A stretch of 64,000 bases of DNA from Epichloe hybrida (taxonomy: Eukaryota; Ascomycota; Sordariomycetes; Hypocreales; Clavicipitaceae), in the NCBI GenBank assembly GCA_019022495.1, contig JAFEKR010000006.1, positions 1,612,001 through 1,676,000 of the forward strand. Reading direction: 5' to 3'. Positions within the stretch are counted from its first letter, which is position 1; each line of letters opens with the position of its first letter. Below the pieces are notes generated by a model. That model did no database searches. It saw only the letters and a program-made list of their open reading frames with translations, and was not told the origin of the DNA. This document shows positions 1 through 11,345 of this stretch, in pieces. A program made the position numbers and the translations under genes.

Positions 1-584
1 AACGGACGAATGCAAAAAGATGCACTGCATTGGAGGGATATTTATGACTTTGGTGTTTTTGTTTCAAGTCACGACGGCTTCTGTCACGGGCATTTTGGGG
101 GTGGTGGCTTCGAGCTTCGAGCGGCAGACAAGTTGTCGCGTCCGGTCCTTTGTTAGCCGTACAATTTTTTTTTTTTTTTTTTTTTTTCATCTTTTACTTC
201 TGGCTTGTCGCATATATACCCCAATCAGACGCTCCTTTTTTCCATCCATTGCCATTTCACTCACGACGGACATGCATTATTGGCTCCTCAGATGTAGATT
301 GGAGGTATGCACATTGTCGAGGTGCATGATGGCTGACCGTTTTGTCAATCTCTGATGCGGTCTTGTTGGTCAAGCACCAGAGACGCCTGCATGCCACAAA
401 CGCGAGTGGGGGGGTTGGTTGGTGGTTGGGCAGCGTCGTAATTGAACGAGAAAAGAATCAGACCATCCATCCATCTCGCCCGTTCCCCGTTCCCAGTTTC
501 CCGTCCAGAGTTTCCATTTTCTCGCCTCTACTCGCTCAGGCCCGAACCGCATTGTGTTTTCTTCCGGGGTCGCATTTGGTAGCC
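1..584. other. Intergenic region upstream of the mutarotase gene
   Basis: No coding region is supported here. A homopolymer of T runs from about 165 to 187. The stretch 470-584 is rich in C and T and looks like the promoter/5' leader of the gene starting at 585. Short open frames on both strands have no recognisable content. Confidence 0.6.
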
Positions 585-1175
585 ATGTGGAAGGCGTCAT
601 CTCCAACCCAACGGCAAGTCCTGCAGTCGCCGCCTGGCACAGACTCGACTGCCACGTCGACATGGACGGCCAAGACGAAGAATCCGGGCCGGCGGTTCGC
701 GCACGTCGTCAGACTCAAGGAGGGGTGTGTGGACGAGTACAAGGCGTGCCACGCCAATATTTGGCCCGAGGTCGCCAGGCAGATCAAGGATTGTGGAATT
801 GTAGATTGTGAGTCAATTTTTTGTTCTTCTCGGGGACGACTCGTTCCTGGCGTGTGCAACGGAGAGATGGCCCTTTTTCTGTTTTTGATGCTTTATCTGA
901 AAAAGGGGTGGAGCGGATGATCCAGACTAACTTAATGGTGGTTCACAGACAGTATATATTATGACGGCGGCACGGGTCTTCTCTTTGGGTCCTACAAGTA
1001 CGTCGGCTACGACTATGCGGGCGATATGGAACGCATGGCCGAGAACCCCAGGGTCAGGGAGTGGTGGAAAATGACGGACAGCTTTCAGGAGAGTCTGGTT
1101 CCTGGGGCCGTGAGCTCCGAGGCCGGGACGCCGAGTTGGTGGAAGCCATTGGAGGAGTTCTTTCACCAGGCTTGA
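585..1175 (+). CDS. L-rhamnose mutarotase family protein (RhaM/DUF718)
   Basis: Two exons, 585-807 and 949-1175, joined across a 141-bp intron (GTGAGT donor, CTAAC branch-like site at 927-931, CAG acceptor), give a 149-residue protein. The unspliced frame hits non-homologous sequence after residue 74, and splicing restores the family: RFAHVVRLKEG, the HANIWPE block containing the conserved catalytic-type histidine of bacterial RhaM, SIYYDGGTGLLFGSYKY, and a WW pair (REWWKM) before the C-terminal FFHQA. RhaM proteins interconvert the alpha and beta anomers of L-rhamnose; bacterial members are about 104 residues, so this protein has an N-terminal extension of about 45 residues of low complexity. 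The start at 585 is the nearest in-frame ATG to the conserved region; an in-frame ATG at 342 is less likely. No other rhamnose-pathway gene is seen nearby. The family call is firm, the substrate is inferred. Confidence 0.85.
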
Positions 1176-1885
1176 AGACCTGGATGGACAAGTACGACGA
1201 GAGCCTCATGGTACAATGGATTGATGGGTGATGGGTGGGGGGGGGGCCGATGAATTGGCTGGTCATGACGAGATGGAATGGCCAGACTTGGGTTTCATTC
1301 AATGATTGCGGTGGCCTCTGAGCTAGCCTATCCGGAACTTCAACACGCCCGTTCAGAGATTTAGACTATTGCCAGGGACGCGGAAAATTGGGAAATGGAA
1401 TCGAGCGTCTCTGACCACCGGGCCAAGCCACCATCTGGCATCTCTGATGAAGCCGAACAGCACCAACCCACTCCACCTCCACCACAGATTGCTCGTGCTC
1501 GGCTTTTCTGCATGCGTAGTAGTATTATGCGCATGTATGTATGTATGTAGACTGCTTCAGATCTAACCACCCGGCCCCGGGAGATGCCCGTAGATCCCCA
1601 CGGGGTTGCGCATCCCCGGATTCATGGTCCAACTCATCTTGGCCACTAAGCCATTCGGACGGAGGCGAGTCCATCATGGCATCTGCGCTAGCTGGGTAGT
1701 GCGAGAGAGCAGGTGTTGTGTTTGTGGTTACGCTAGAATATAAAGAGCCTGGAGCCATGAGCGTGCTTCCATGTACGTTTGGACATGAATCACACAGTCA
1801 CGATATATATATATATATATATATCACACGACAGTACGGAGTAGTCCGTACATGAGTCTCTATATATACCGTACCAAACATCGTC
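1176..1885. other. Intergenic region with an (AT)n tract and TACGGA-type inverted repeat
   Basis: No gene is supported. An (AT)n microsatellite lies at 1803-1824, and an inverted repeat GTACGGA-GTAG-TCCGTAC at 1834-1851 belongs to a motif that recurs between genes in this window. A TATATATA stretch at about 1859-1868 lies just upstream of the ATG at 1886 and could act as a TATA element. Confidence 0.5.
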
Positions 1886-2029
1886 ATGAAACTCTCCCTG
1901 GTAGCAGTCAGCCTCGCTGCCAGCCTGCAAGCAGACGCTTCTCCGATGGCCCGCCAAGACAACGACTACTCGTGCCAGAGCGCAAAGCATCCCAACCGGG
2001 TCGTCACGATCCATGTCCTAGGTGTGTGA
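1886..2029 (+). pseudogene. Truncated secreted lipase-like gene (5' fragment)
   Basis: An ATG at 1886 opens a 47-codon frame ending in TGA at 2027-2029. The first 18 or so residues (MKLSLVAVSLAASLQADA) are a clear signal-peptide type sequence. The next part reads NDYSCQSAKHPN then RVVTIHVLG, which resembles from memory the N terminus of fungal secreted class 2 lipases, where a conserved proline and an HGLG oxyanion-type motif would be expected. Here the proline is R and the glycine after histidine is V, and a stop follows three codons later. Downstream, 2030-2110 in another frame has a weakly similar FLAALAPSLGQGW stretch. I read this as a decayed gene remnant; a short functional secreted peptide cannot be excluded. 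Confidence 0.4.
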
Positions 2030-2454
2030 GCAAGGACTTTGACCTCCAACTTCCTGGCGGCGTTGGCTCCGTCCCTCGGACAGGGTTGGGCACGTCTCGC
2101 TGGCCGTTTTCGCGCAACATGTGGAATTCGGTGCTGAATTATCCTTGTGTTGACGGGAATTTCCGTACTCCAGGTCTAAGCGAGGGGGTTGATGCAGCTG
2201 GTGGATGTTGTAATACGGATTAGTGACATCTGTTGCCCGATGGCGGATACAGCGTCTATGACGAATAATATGCGTACGTGACCGTATTGGGCAAGCTGAA
2301 GATGCACGTAGCTAAACGCGATAGATCTTTGATGCCTTTTACCGTCCACCCATCCTTTGCGACCTCGGCGCGCGCTCTTGTAGCGTTCCTTAACCTTCTT
2401 ATAGCTTGTGTTGCCCTGCGGTATCTCGTGTATTTAGAAGCGATTCCTCAGAGA
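2030..2454. other. Region downstream of the lipase remnant, no gene seen
   Basis: Apart from a possible frameshifted continuation of the lipase-like remnant up to about 2110, I see nothing coding here. The region leads into the inverted repeat that starts at 2455. Confidence 0.45.
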
Positions 2455-2895
2455 GTCATGTCTTTAGGAAGAGAGTCAGAGCTTTGTACCAGCTATGCGA
2501 TCTTAGTCTTTGCCTATTCAGGATCAAAACGAGCTCTCATTACCGTGATCAAGTCGCGTGGTAATTAAGTCAGAAGTCTCAGCCAAATACGTAGAACATC
2601 TCAACGACGCCAACAAACGCGCCAATGTTTAATTCGAGCGTTAGATTGAGCAGTGGGGAAAGCTGTACGTACTAGAAAGCATCGATACACAAGATCAACG
2701 AGGTTCAGGGTCCCAACGCAATCCGCGACTTTACCACGACAGCTTCGTTGAGATGCGCTACGTATTTGGCTGAGACTTCTGACTTGATTACCACGCGACT
2801 TGATCACGGCAATTAGAGCGCCGTTTGATCAATAGGCAAAGACTAAGATCGCATAGCTAGTACAGACCTCTGACTCCCTTCCCTGAAGACGTGAC
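2455..2895. repeat. Inverted repeat with arms of about 150 bp, RIP-like differences
   Basis: The left arm (2455-2607) is closely matched by the reverse complement of the right arm (2745-2895), with a spacer of about 137 bp. Shared blocks include AGCTATGCGATCTTAGTC, GATCAAGTCGCGTGGTAA and CTCAGCCAAATACGTAG. Several arm differences are transitions of the RIP type (for example GTAATTAAG against GTAATCAAG, and GTACCAGC against GTACTAGC). It is probably a remnant of a transposable element; no transposase or reverse transcriptase is readable in it. Confidence 0.7.
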
Positions 2896-5314
2896 TTATC
2901 CAAGATGACATCTTGGCCAACGGTCCTACCCTGCACCTCTGGTGCCATCCTAGGAATCGAACAAACGGCCGGGTCAACGACGCGATATACGTAACATGGT
3001 GGGAAGAGCGTGACTACTCCTCCGACACAAGCCTTTACTTGCATCGTCGAGCTCAGGTGCGAATGACTTCTGACGGGACGTAGCCGACAATTACTCAGGT
3101 TCTGCTCAAAGCTACCTCGTCACTCATTGCGCTGTGGCCTGAAAACCACCCAGTCCCGTTCGTAGCGACTGGGACTTTTTTTTTGAATTGCCCGCCGCTT
3201 GAATCTTGAATCTTGAATTCTCGTATCCCGTACGGACGTAAGTCATAGTTCTTGTCGGCCAGGCCAGGTTCCTTCCTCTCCCGTGGAATAACCTTGGTGC
3301 CATCGTTGGCGGCGAAAATAAGCCTCCCCGCCAAGAAACACTCGAGGTAATAGCATGGCTTCCGCGAAGTCGCCACGTGTGTGAATCCTTTTAATCCGTC
3401 GCGAAGTTGTGAAGGAACATCTTCCTAGCAACGCGACGCAACGCAACAGTGCAAAAAGCAAAGGTGTTTGGGGACCGGCAAAGTTGCTACAAGTTGACCG
3501 TGGTCAATAAAGCTGGTTCGAGAGGGCGGCGTCAGGCAGATTTAGTTACTCCTTTTCAAAATGTGTATGAATGCAAAGCAAACACATTAATTGTACGACT
3601 TGCACCTACTCCGTGTGACAATGTTAAGACGGGTTTGCTGAATCTTGGAGAAAGAGGTTCATCAGGTCGGCTTCCCGTCTGGGGCAAAACCAAAATTCAA
3701 CAACATAGAATTTCGCTCTCGCTGGCCCATCTCTCCCCTGGGCCCTGGGCCCTGGCAGATTGCAGGAAGACGCCAAATTCCCTCACCCTCACGCTCTCTC
3801 CGTACGAATGAATGGCCTGACGGACCTGGGGGGTCGCGGAACCCGAAACAAACGATGACCATGCCCATGTCCACCCCCATTCTACGGAGTACTCCGTACA
3901 TACATAATATTCTGGGCTGGTTTTCGCATGTCTGGAAGGGGTCTGGAAGGGCCAAGGGGCATTTTGCATCTATCTGGCCATGTCATTCCCGGCTGGCGCC
4001 CTTACCAATTACTCCAAAAGTGAGGTGGATGGACATACACGGATCTGTTATAGTCAGTCCCGTTCGTGATCGGATACGGCACCATTGAGTGTCATTTTAA
4101 TTCACTTTCCGGCCTCATGTGCCAAGGTCTCGTAATCAGCCGCGAAGAGGGAAGGTATCACGAAGAAAGTGATGCCTACTGCGTACATGTAAGATGTGAG
4201 TTTGTCGTAGCGGGCATGATATGGCGGGCATTATGCGATAAGCACTGTTGAATTGATGCGGCTAACCACATTAGGAATTCCTACTCGCGGCGGGCCGTCA
4301 TGGCTTTGAATGCTCAACTATATGGTCATGGGCATGAATCCTTTTATGCTGTGGGACGCTCACAACAATCCTACACTTGGCCTGGCTTATGACTTCGTGT
4401 CTTCATCTTGCTATTGTACGATAATCCGTAATACAGATCCGTAATTGGTACGTTTTCCCGTGAGGTACAACACAGACGGTGGATACATGACAGACCCGCC
4501 CAAGGCAAGGAAACAAAATTGGTCATGAACCACGGGGTCTGCAAGGGTACGCACCAGGTCGTCGTCGTCGAGCTCCCTTTAATCTTGACTCCAAATTTGA
4601 ACTTGATTCAGTGTCCAGGTTCGGGGAGGCTTCACCCGAGTTGTGTAAGATTAAAGGCCTCTTCAGAATCACCGCGGGTACGAAGTACTTCCAACGATAC
4701 CGAAATCAGTCGGCGAAGCGCGCAGAGATATGATGACCGGCCGAGCGAGAGGCTGGGAGAGAAAAGAGAACAGAGAACAGACAAAAAAAAAGACGCATGT
4801 AAGGATACGTTCCCCGGGATGTTACCATTGACCAACCGTGGCGCTTCTCCATGCTGGCGCTATTTCAAGCTATTCGCAGCCTACGGACTACTTCGCGACT
4901 GATGGAGCACTTGCCCTTGTTGACTGATGAAACGAGCAACGTCTCGCGACATTCCTCTCCCCGGCAAGTCCAGATGTCGACTGATACCCATCGTATTGTA
5001 CAGAGTAATCCGTACTCCGTGTGAATATCCTAGCCATTAGGCCATCATATATTTTTATCTGACAACGTGGAAAAACCCGATACGAATATTCAGTCGTACA
5101 GGTATTACTCGCTGGATCTGCCGTGCATGTGGTCCGTAGTACTTCGCAGCAAGAATGGGGATCGGAGACCAGGTAATAAATGTCATCGCACGCAAGGCAA
5201 AAGAAGAAAAGTAAAGAGTTCGTACTCGGACTGGCAGCATCGTACGCGATTTTCTGTTCGAGGGGGTGTCAAAGTGTCAACTTGTTGGTGTGTTGGGTCA
5301 AGGCGAGCGTGCGA
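2896..5314. other. Gene-free region, possible repeat debris
   Basis: About 2.4 kb without a supportable gene. Overlapping open frames on both strands have no family signature and no plausible intron structure. The perfect 16-bp palindrome TACGGAGTACTCCGTA is at 3883-3898, and related TCCGTA motifs occur around 4420-4450 and 4990-5025. Confidence 0.5.
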
Positions 5315-5414
5315 TGGCGTGTGGCGTGTGGCGTGGGCGTGTGGCGTGGGCGTGTGGCGTGGGCGTGTGGCGTGGGCGTGTGGCGTGGGCGTGTGGCGTG
5401 GGCGTGGGCGTGGA
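5315..5414. repeat. GC-rich minisatellite, 12-bp unit
   Basis: A tandem array of about 100 bp built on a GTGTGGCGTGGG-type 12-bp unit. It creates overlapping long open frames on both strands made only of repeated residues, which I do not treat as genes. Confidence 0.85.
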
Positions 5415-8101
5415 TGGTTCCTGGTTCCTGCTCTATGTACATAAAATGTGTCCGGTGGATACAATTAGACGCAGGAACAGGACGCTAGTGTTTCCAGTTG
5501 ACAGGATCTGTGTTGCAGCTTGAGGGGGTGGGGCAGGAGGGGCTCAACCTGTCCAACGTGATTGGTCATTGACACGTGTCCCTGCTCTTCCCAACGGAAG
5601 GCAACAAAGCAAGAATCATATTCTTGCTGTCTGCTTTCTCATGGTGACAAATATTCTTCAGCATTCAGCTCAACGTCCATGTGGCCGGGTGCCAGTGTTG
5701 TGCAGGTACGGTGAATAATAGCCCTATACGGACTAAACAATGCGCAAAGCCTTGCTCCGTAATAACCCATCTGGGCTTATTGTCCGACTCGACAACACCA
5801 GCGACACCAGACGCCCGAGCGTCTCTCAGGCGTGTCAGTCACCTCAGGACCCGCCCGCCCGAGCGTCATGTACATATTACTCGGGCCTTGGCCTGCATGT
5901 ACTCCGCAGAGGTTCCAAGGTTGTCAGCCCACCAACATGTACAGTGGGGTGTACCTTGGCGGTGGAGACTCGCCTGTCGCCGTTGTCTTGTCGCCGTTGC
6001 CTGTCGCCGTTGCCTGTAGGCTGTCGCCGTTGCGCTCGCAGGGTTGTGAATCGCATCACCGTGGGAGTCGAGTCGGGTTTGGAACCCATTGTTTGTTTCG
6101 TCGTGAATCGGGAGAGAAAGAGACAGAGAAAGGTGCTCCGTCAGCGTCAGCTGCGACCAAGATGGCCTGGATGGCCTAGAAAATACAACAGCATGCCGGT
6201 GGACTGGCGGACTGGCGGACTGGCGGACTGGCGGGCCTTTGAAGGGCCCTTGCCATTGGGATTCGCTGCAAGCCAGATTCATCGCCATCCTACCGGAAGT
6301 GATGCGTTCGCCGTTGATTGCTCGTCCCACCCCTGCGCCGTTTGGGGGATTGTGGCACCGCGGCCTCGCAGGCAGGACCCGTCCTGGAATTGCAGGGACC
6401 TCTTGCGTGCGCATCGGGTAATAGGAGTGGGTGGTCGGAGTCTGTTTTAATAATCTGTCTGGCTGTCAATAAAGAGCATTTATCAGTTATCATGGTCCGG
6501 GACCGTCATCCTTCATACACGGCAGCCTCTTCCGCTCTTTTTTCTTTTGCTGTCCTCGCCCCTCCGTTCTCGACCCGCCCTCGCTTTGTTGAACAGACTG
6601 CGTCGCGACTTCCTCCTTTGCGCGGCGGCCTCGATACGACTGCCTCATTTGCAACTTTTCTTCTCTTCACCATCCTGTGGATGTTTCACCCTCCCACACT
6701 CCAACGTTCTCTTTCATTCCGTCAACCCCATTTTGGGACATCGCTGCAGGCAAACGTTGTCTACGAGACTCGGCTGAGGCTGAAATTCTCTCAACACAGT
6801 AAGTGAGAACCCACCTCTGGCGTCAATGGTGGTGTGTCTGCACTTTTTTCTTGGTTTCGTCACTCCAACTGTTGAGCCGGACTCTCCTACCCAAACCGCC
6901 CGATCTGCAAACGACTCAACCCAACTGAAATGTCTTTTTTTTCTTCTTCTGCTTCAGAAAACATCCGATTTTCTGCCTTCCAAGGCCCAGAAAGCTCTGC
7001 TCGGTACTAATTTCTTTCCTTCTTGTTAGCTGTGTTATCAGAATTTACCTGTCGCTGCCAACACAACATCTGAAACACGAGCCTCACAAGGTCATCTGCG
7101 ACAAGGGGTCAAAGTACACAGGAAGGTCTTCTTGCGTGTACGATTCCGAGCGCCCGGCGGTCTTTCCAGTTGTCAAGTGAATGAATGACTCGATCGGTCG
7201 CGACCATTATTCTTAGGTCCCTCATTCCTTCTTCGCGGTAAACCTTGAATGCTGTCAACACCCTCTGATTGTTCATTTCCGGCTTGCTGGCAACGCTTTC
7301 CCTTTTCTATTCTTTCTCGGCAACCGCTGTCTGTTACCTGTGGAGGCATCTGAGACCATAGACGTTTCCTGTATGTGACCCATGTCCCCCGTTGTTTTTC
7401 AAATGTTTTCCCATGTGGCAGTCCGCGCGCTCTCTTGTGTTTTTTGAGTTCGTGAGGAAGAGAGTCACTGTTCTCGTTTTCAGTCGATTTTTGCTTCAGA
7501 ATATCTTCATTGCCAGGTTGTCGCCCCAAGTATGGGAGAAATACTGACTCTGGTTCAATAGATCGAAAATTCGTGCTCGCGGGACCGTCTCTACGTTCTT
7601 TACACTCTTTTTTCTTTCATCCTATTTCATTTCTCAATTGAAAAGCCGACGGCAGCGCTATCGACCACGTAACACTTTGATTCGTTTTCTTTCACGACAT
7701 TTTTCGTTCCTTGATCCTATACGAGATAAAGTCCGTTCACTCTATTCGCCTATTGTCTCAATGCGACATGGGATTATTTTGAACGAACAAACTGCCTTTT
7801 ACTTCTTCACCTTTTCGCTTCTACAGCTCATCATAGATTGATCCAAACAACTTGATGCAACTCAACGACATAGCCATCTTCGAATCGCAAATTTATCGCA
7901 TCAGCAGTGCAAAATTATAGTGTTCCAGCCATCTACGTGATCCTGACGACCAGGAATCGATAAAACGTTTTATACATCGCCGATTTACGAACATATCATC
8001 GAAGCCCTGTATGCTGTGTGGGCCTTCTTAATTCGAGAATCGCTCTGTTTGTGTACACAAACTGCGGTTTATGATTTTCGCGATCCGCTGTTTGAAGTCC
8101 A
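5415..8101. other. Gene-free region and long leader of the EGF-domain gene
   Basis: No gene is supported. Small repeats occur at about 5970-6040 (GTCGCCGTTGCCT-type units) and 6203-6237 (8-bp GGACTGGC units). From about 6480 to 8100 the plus strand is rich in C/T tracts (TTTTCTTTTGCTG, TTTTTTTTCTTCTTC), typical of fungal promoters and long 5' leaders. The gene starting at 8102 probably has a long, perhaps intron-bearing, 5' UTR here; the transcription start cannot be placed by reading. Confidence 0.5.
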
Positions 8102-10824
8102 ATGAGTAAGACATACAATGGAAAGGATATGGACCGGCCCTACAACACCCCAGGTTCTGTCAAGAGGGCCCGGGAGCAGGCTCAGGGCATGCTAGCTAGA
8201 GAAGGCCCTTCGAAGCGAGCAATAAGTACAAAACCAGCAGAAACAGAAACTAGATCACGGCCATTTCAGGTTCAACCTGCATCACAGTCGATACCAGTGA
8301 AGAGCAGAGCTCCCCTCGGCTACGAATCAAAACCGGGGCAAACAATCTCAAGACCAACGCAGGTGCCACAATGGCCGCTCACTGGCTCGAGTTTATCGTC
8401 TCCAGCCCATGAAGATTCGAATTTGCAGTCACTGCACCAAACAAAGCCTCAACAGACCCCTCAGAGGCCTCCCCGTCCCAGTCAGAGCCGCATTCCGTCA
8501 ATGCTTGACCAGTCAGGACCACAACAACCTACACCGGTCTTCACCTCACAAACGATTGCTCCAGAAAGCCCACAGGACTCTACTATTGACAGCTACAGTG
8601 GGTCGTCACCGTCAAGCAACTCAGCCCGACAGACCGTGTCGTCCGTGGGAACAGTACCGGAATTTCCAGCACCTGCCCCGGCAAATACATCGGGAACTCC
8701 CCGCAAAGGTGCTGCTTTGGGACCGCCACCATCAAGCCGGAGAGGAGCGTCGTGCTTCTACTCTAGTGCATCCTTTGTCTCTCCTATCCCGGAAGAGAGC
8801 CCTCGCATGAAGTCTCATGGATCATATGCCTCTAGTGCCGCGATGCCAGATTCCTGGGTACAGGGTTCTCCTGAGACCCCAAGCGCTCTCTATGGCGAAG
8901 CCTTTGATGAAGAGTCAATGACAGAGAAAAGCCCGGAGTCTACGTACGATGACTACGGGGATGAGAGCCAGTTAGTCCGCAGCGCTAGTCTGGGCAAGAA
9001 GGGCAAGCCGGAATTGATCAACACGAAGTCATCCGGCGAAGGAGCAACCAGTGCCAACAAAAGGACTCTAACCACTGAAAATGATGTGTATCTCGGCGCA
9101 GGAACAAGTTTATCTGAAGCGAAGAAACTGCAAGCGTCCCGAAAGCGTACAACAAACGCCGATAGCCTTTCATCGGACGCTTTTTTGAAAGCATTTGCGG
9201 CAGCGAGCTCATCGGACGTGAAAGAATCCATTCCTCTCGCAGAAGCTCCTCGCCAGCACAGCCGTTTATCAGCCATGAGACGTCCGCCGCGCATTGACAT
9301 CGATGCTGTTCGTGCTGCCGAAGCCAGGGGTAGTCTGACTAGCCTGCCAGATTTGATACGTCGTGCCACGAGGCTTGCAGCTATGATCGACAAAGGAAAA
9401 CGGCCTGCTAGTAGACTTGACACACTCGATGGATTTCTGAATGAGAAGGGTGAGTCTGCCGAAGGAACACGCGGGCTTTTAGGATGGTCTTTGCTTTTTC
9501 AATTGCTGACCAGAGTTGTATAGACGACCGCCATCAATCCGGATTCTCGGACATGCTAGCAGCCTTCCCCCCCCCCGTCCACACACCTCGCAACAATACT
9601 GCCCCTCGTAGCTCCTGGCTGAGGAGCACTTGGCCGGCTGTCCAAGGTCAACGTCAACCGACGCACTCGCGATCACCCAGTGGCCAAGTTGTAGCCAAGC
9701 CCAAACGTCGGTGCTGTGGACTTCCGATTTGGGCTCTCATTCTACTAGTTTCCCTGATGCTTTGCCTCATCGTCGCTGCTATTGTGGTTCCACTGGAGTT
9801 TTTCGTCTTCAAGAACCTGGGCAATAACGACAAGCAAGAACCAAGCTTGAGCCAGTGTCAGAACACCTTGGCCTGCTTAAATGGAGGCACGAGTGTGATT
9901 GTGCGGGGAAGCTGCTCCTGCATCTGCACGAATGGATTCACAGGTTCAACCTGTGGGGACGGTGGTGCAACCGGATGTGCCATGACCAATCTTGTATCCG
10001 CAGACGGCCGGTCAAACATCCATAATGTGACTCTTGGACAAGCCATTCCTCGATTGCTTGCCGACGCTAACCAGAACTTTTCCGTGCCACTTTCTGGGAC
10101 TACGATATTGGCCAGTTTCAATGCAGGAAATCTCTCATGTATCGCCCAGAACTCCATAGTCACGTTTGATGGTCGCTCCACTAGGTCAGGCCAGCCAACG
10201 GACGTGGTAGAGGACGTGTCCCGGAAGCAAGCCAATTTGCTCTTGAATGCGGAACGATTCCCTCCAATTTCGATCATCACTTTCACACCAACCACCACAA
10301 CAACCATTACTGTGCCCGCCGGTGGACATTCCTCTACCCCTCGAATTAGTGCCACGACGACAGCACCAACGACGGCGGTGAAGTCGACAACGAGGACAGG
10401 CCCCGGTGTGACCTCGGCCATCACGCCAACGTCAATGACCGTCTCAACACCAGGACAAATAGTCTTGCCCACCACCTTGGTCGTCGATACTGGCACAGCT
10501 ACAACAACGGGTATCGCCCCGGTCACGTCTGCATTTGTGCTCACTGAAGAAAAGGTTGATTTTGCTCGCATTGCCATGCTTTACATCTTGCAGGAAGAAT
10601 CCGTGGAAAAGGCGATCTCTGCGCAGGGTGTGCTTCAGCAGCTATTCAGAAGGATGACAAGAAGTAAAACGCAGCCGGGAAACGAAGTTTCACTTCGTGA
10701 GGCCTCGAATGTGGAGCTCGGTAGTGCCAACAGCATCAACTTGGTGGACTTGACGGTCAACGTTGGAAAGGGGCCCATCGGACGAGAAAGGATTAATCGC
10801 CAACCTGAAAGCGGCCAATTCTAG
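8102..10824 (+). CDS. Fungal single-pass membrane protein with an EGF-like domain
   Basis: Exons 8102-9449 and 9524-10824 flank a 74-bp intron (GTGAGT donor, GCTGAC branch-like site, TAG acceptor) and encode 882 residues. Residues 1-450 are a disordered, Pro/Ser/Gln-rich, presumably cytosolic region. A basic segment (KPKRR) precedes one membrane span at about 515-540 (LPIWALILLVSLMLCLIVAA). Outside, at about 561-596, six cysteines in CxxxxxC...CxC...C spacing with NGFTGSTCG form an EGF-like module. A Ser/Thr-rich stalk of about 100 residues (TPTTTTTITVP and similar, probably O-glycosylated) follows, and the C terminus has no anchor signal. The positive-inside rule and EGF position suggest the N terminus is in the cytosol. 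The function is unknown; a cell-wall or surface-sensing role would be speculation. It converges on the carboxylase gene at 11346. Confidence 0.85.
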
Positions 10825-11345
10825 CTGGATGGCAAATACGAAACACGGGCACGTCGCTGACGAGGGACTGTTCTGCAAGGTTGTCATGGACATGGCGCTG
10901 TGTGATTATATCGGGATACCGCTCTCCGCCCGGTTCCTCTACATGTACCGTAAAATAGCGATTTCAGCGAAGGCGTTTTGAACGAGTTAAACAAAATGGG
11001 TGTAAATACCATGGAAGCATGGAGAGGAAAGACATGAAACCTAAGTAAACCTGAGTTAATCGATTAATACGATGCTGAAGCCCTGTGCTGAATATTCATC
11101 AGACAATGGATCCCTGATTTACATATGCTATCATGTAGGTTGTCCAAAAAGAAGAGCTTGTCGGTCGTCTGCTGCTTGCTCGATTGGTAAGAGCTTCTAT
11201 GATGCGATATATACAGAAAGCTCAAATAATGTGGGGGGCATTGCTAGACTGAGTTTACATGACATTCATTCCATCTCCTGCTCTTCCCGGAAGGGTATCC
11301 TGTTTACAAACATTCCCCCCCCCCCCCCTTTTTTTTTTCTTTCTT
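10825..11345. other. Convergent 3' intergenic region
   Basis: This is the spacer between the 3' ends of the EGF-domain gene (plus) and the carboxylase beta gene (minus). It holds no gene. An adjacent C-then-T homopolymer tract at about 11311-11341 sits just beyond the stop codon of the minus-strand gene and would lie in its 3' UTR. Confidence 0.65.

Noticed and set aside
5067..5523. Overlapping open frames across the 5.3-kb minisatellite
   Set aside because: Their apparent coding potential comes only from the 12-bp GTGTGGCGTGGG-type repeat, which has no stops in several frames.
5740..6450. 236-codon plus-strand open frame
   Set aside because: It contains short tandem repeats, shows no conserved residues, and has no plausible promoter or intron context.
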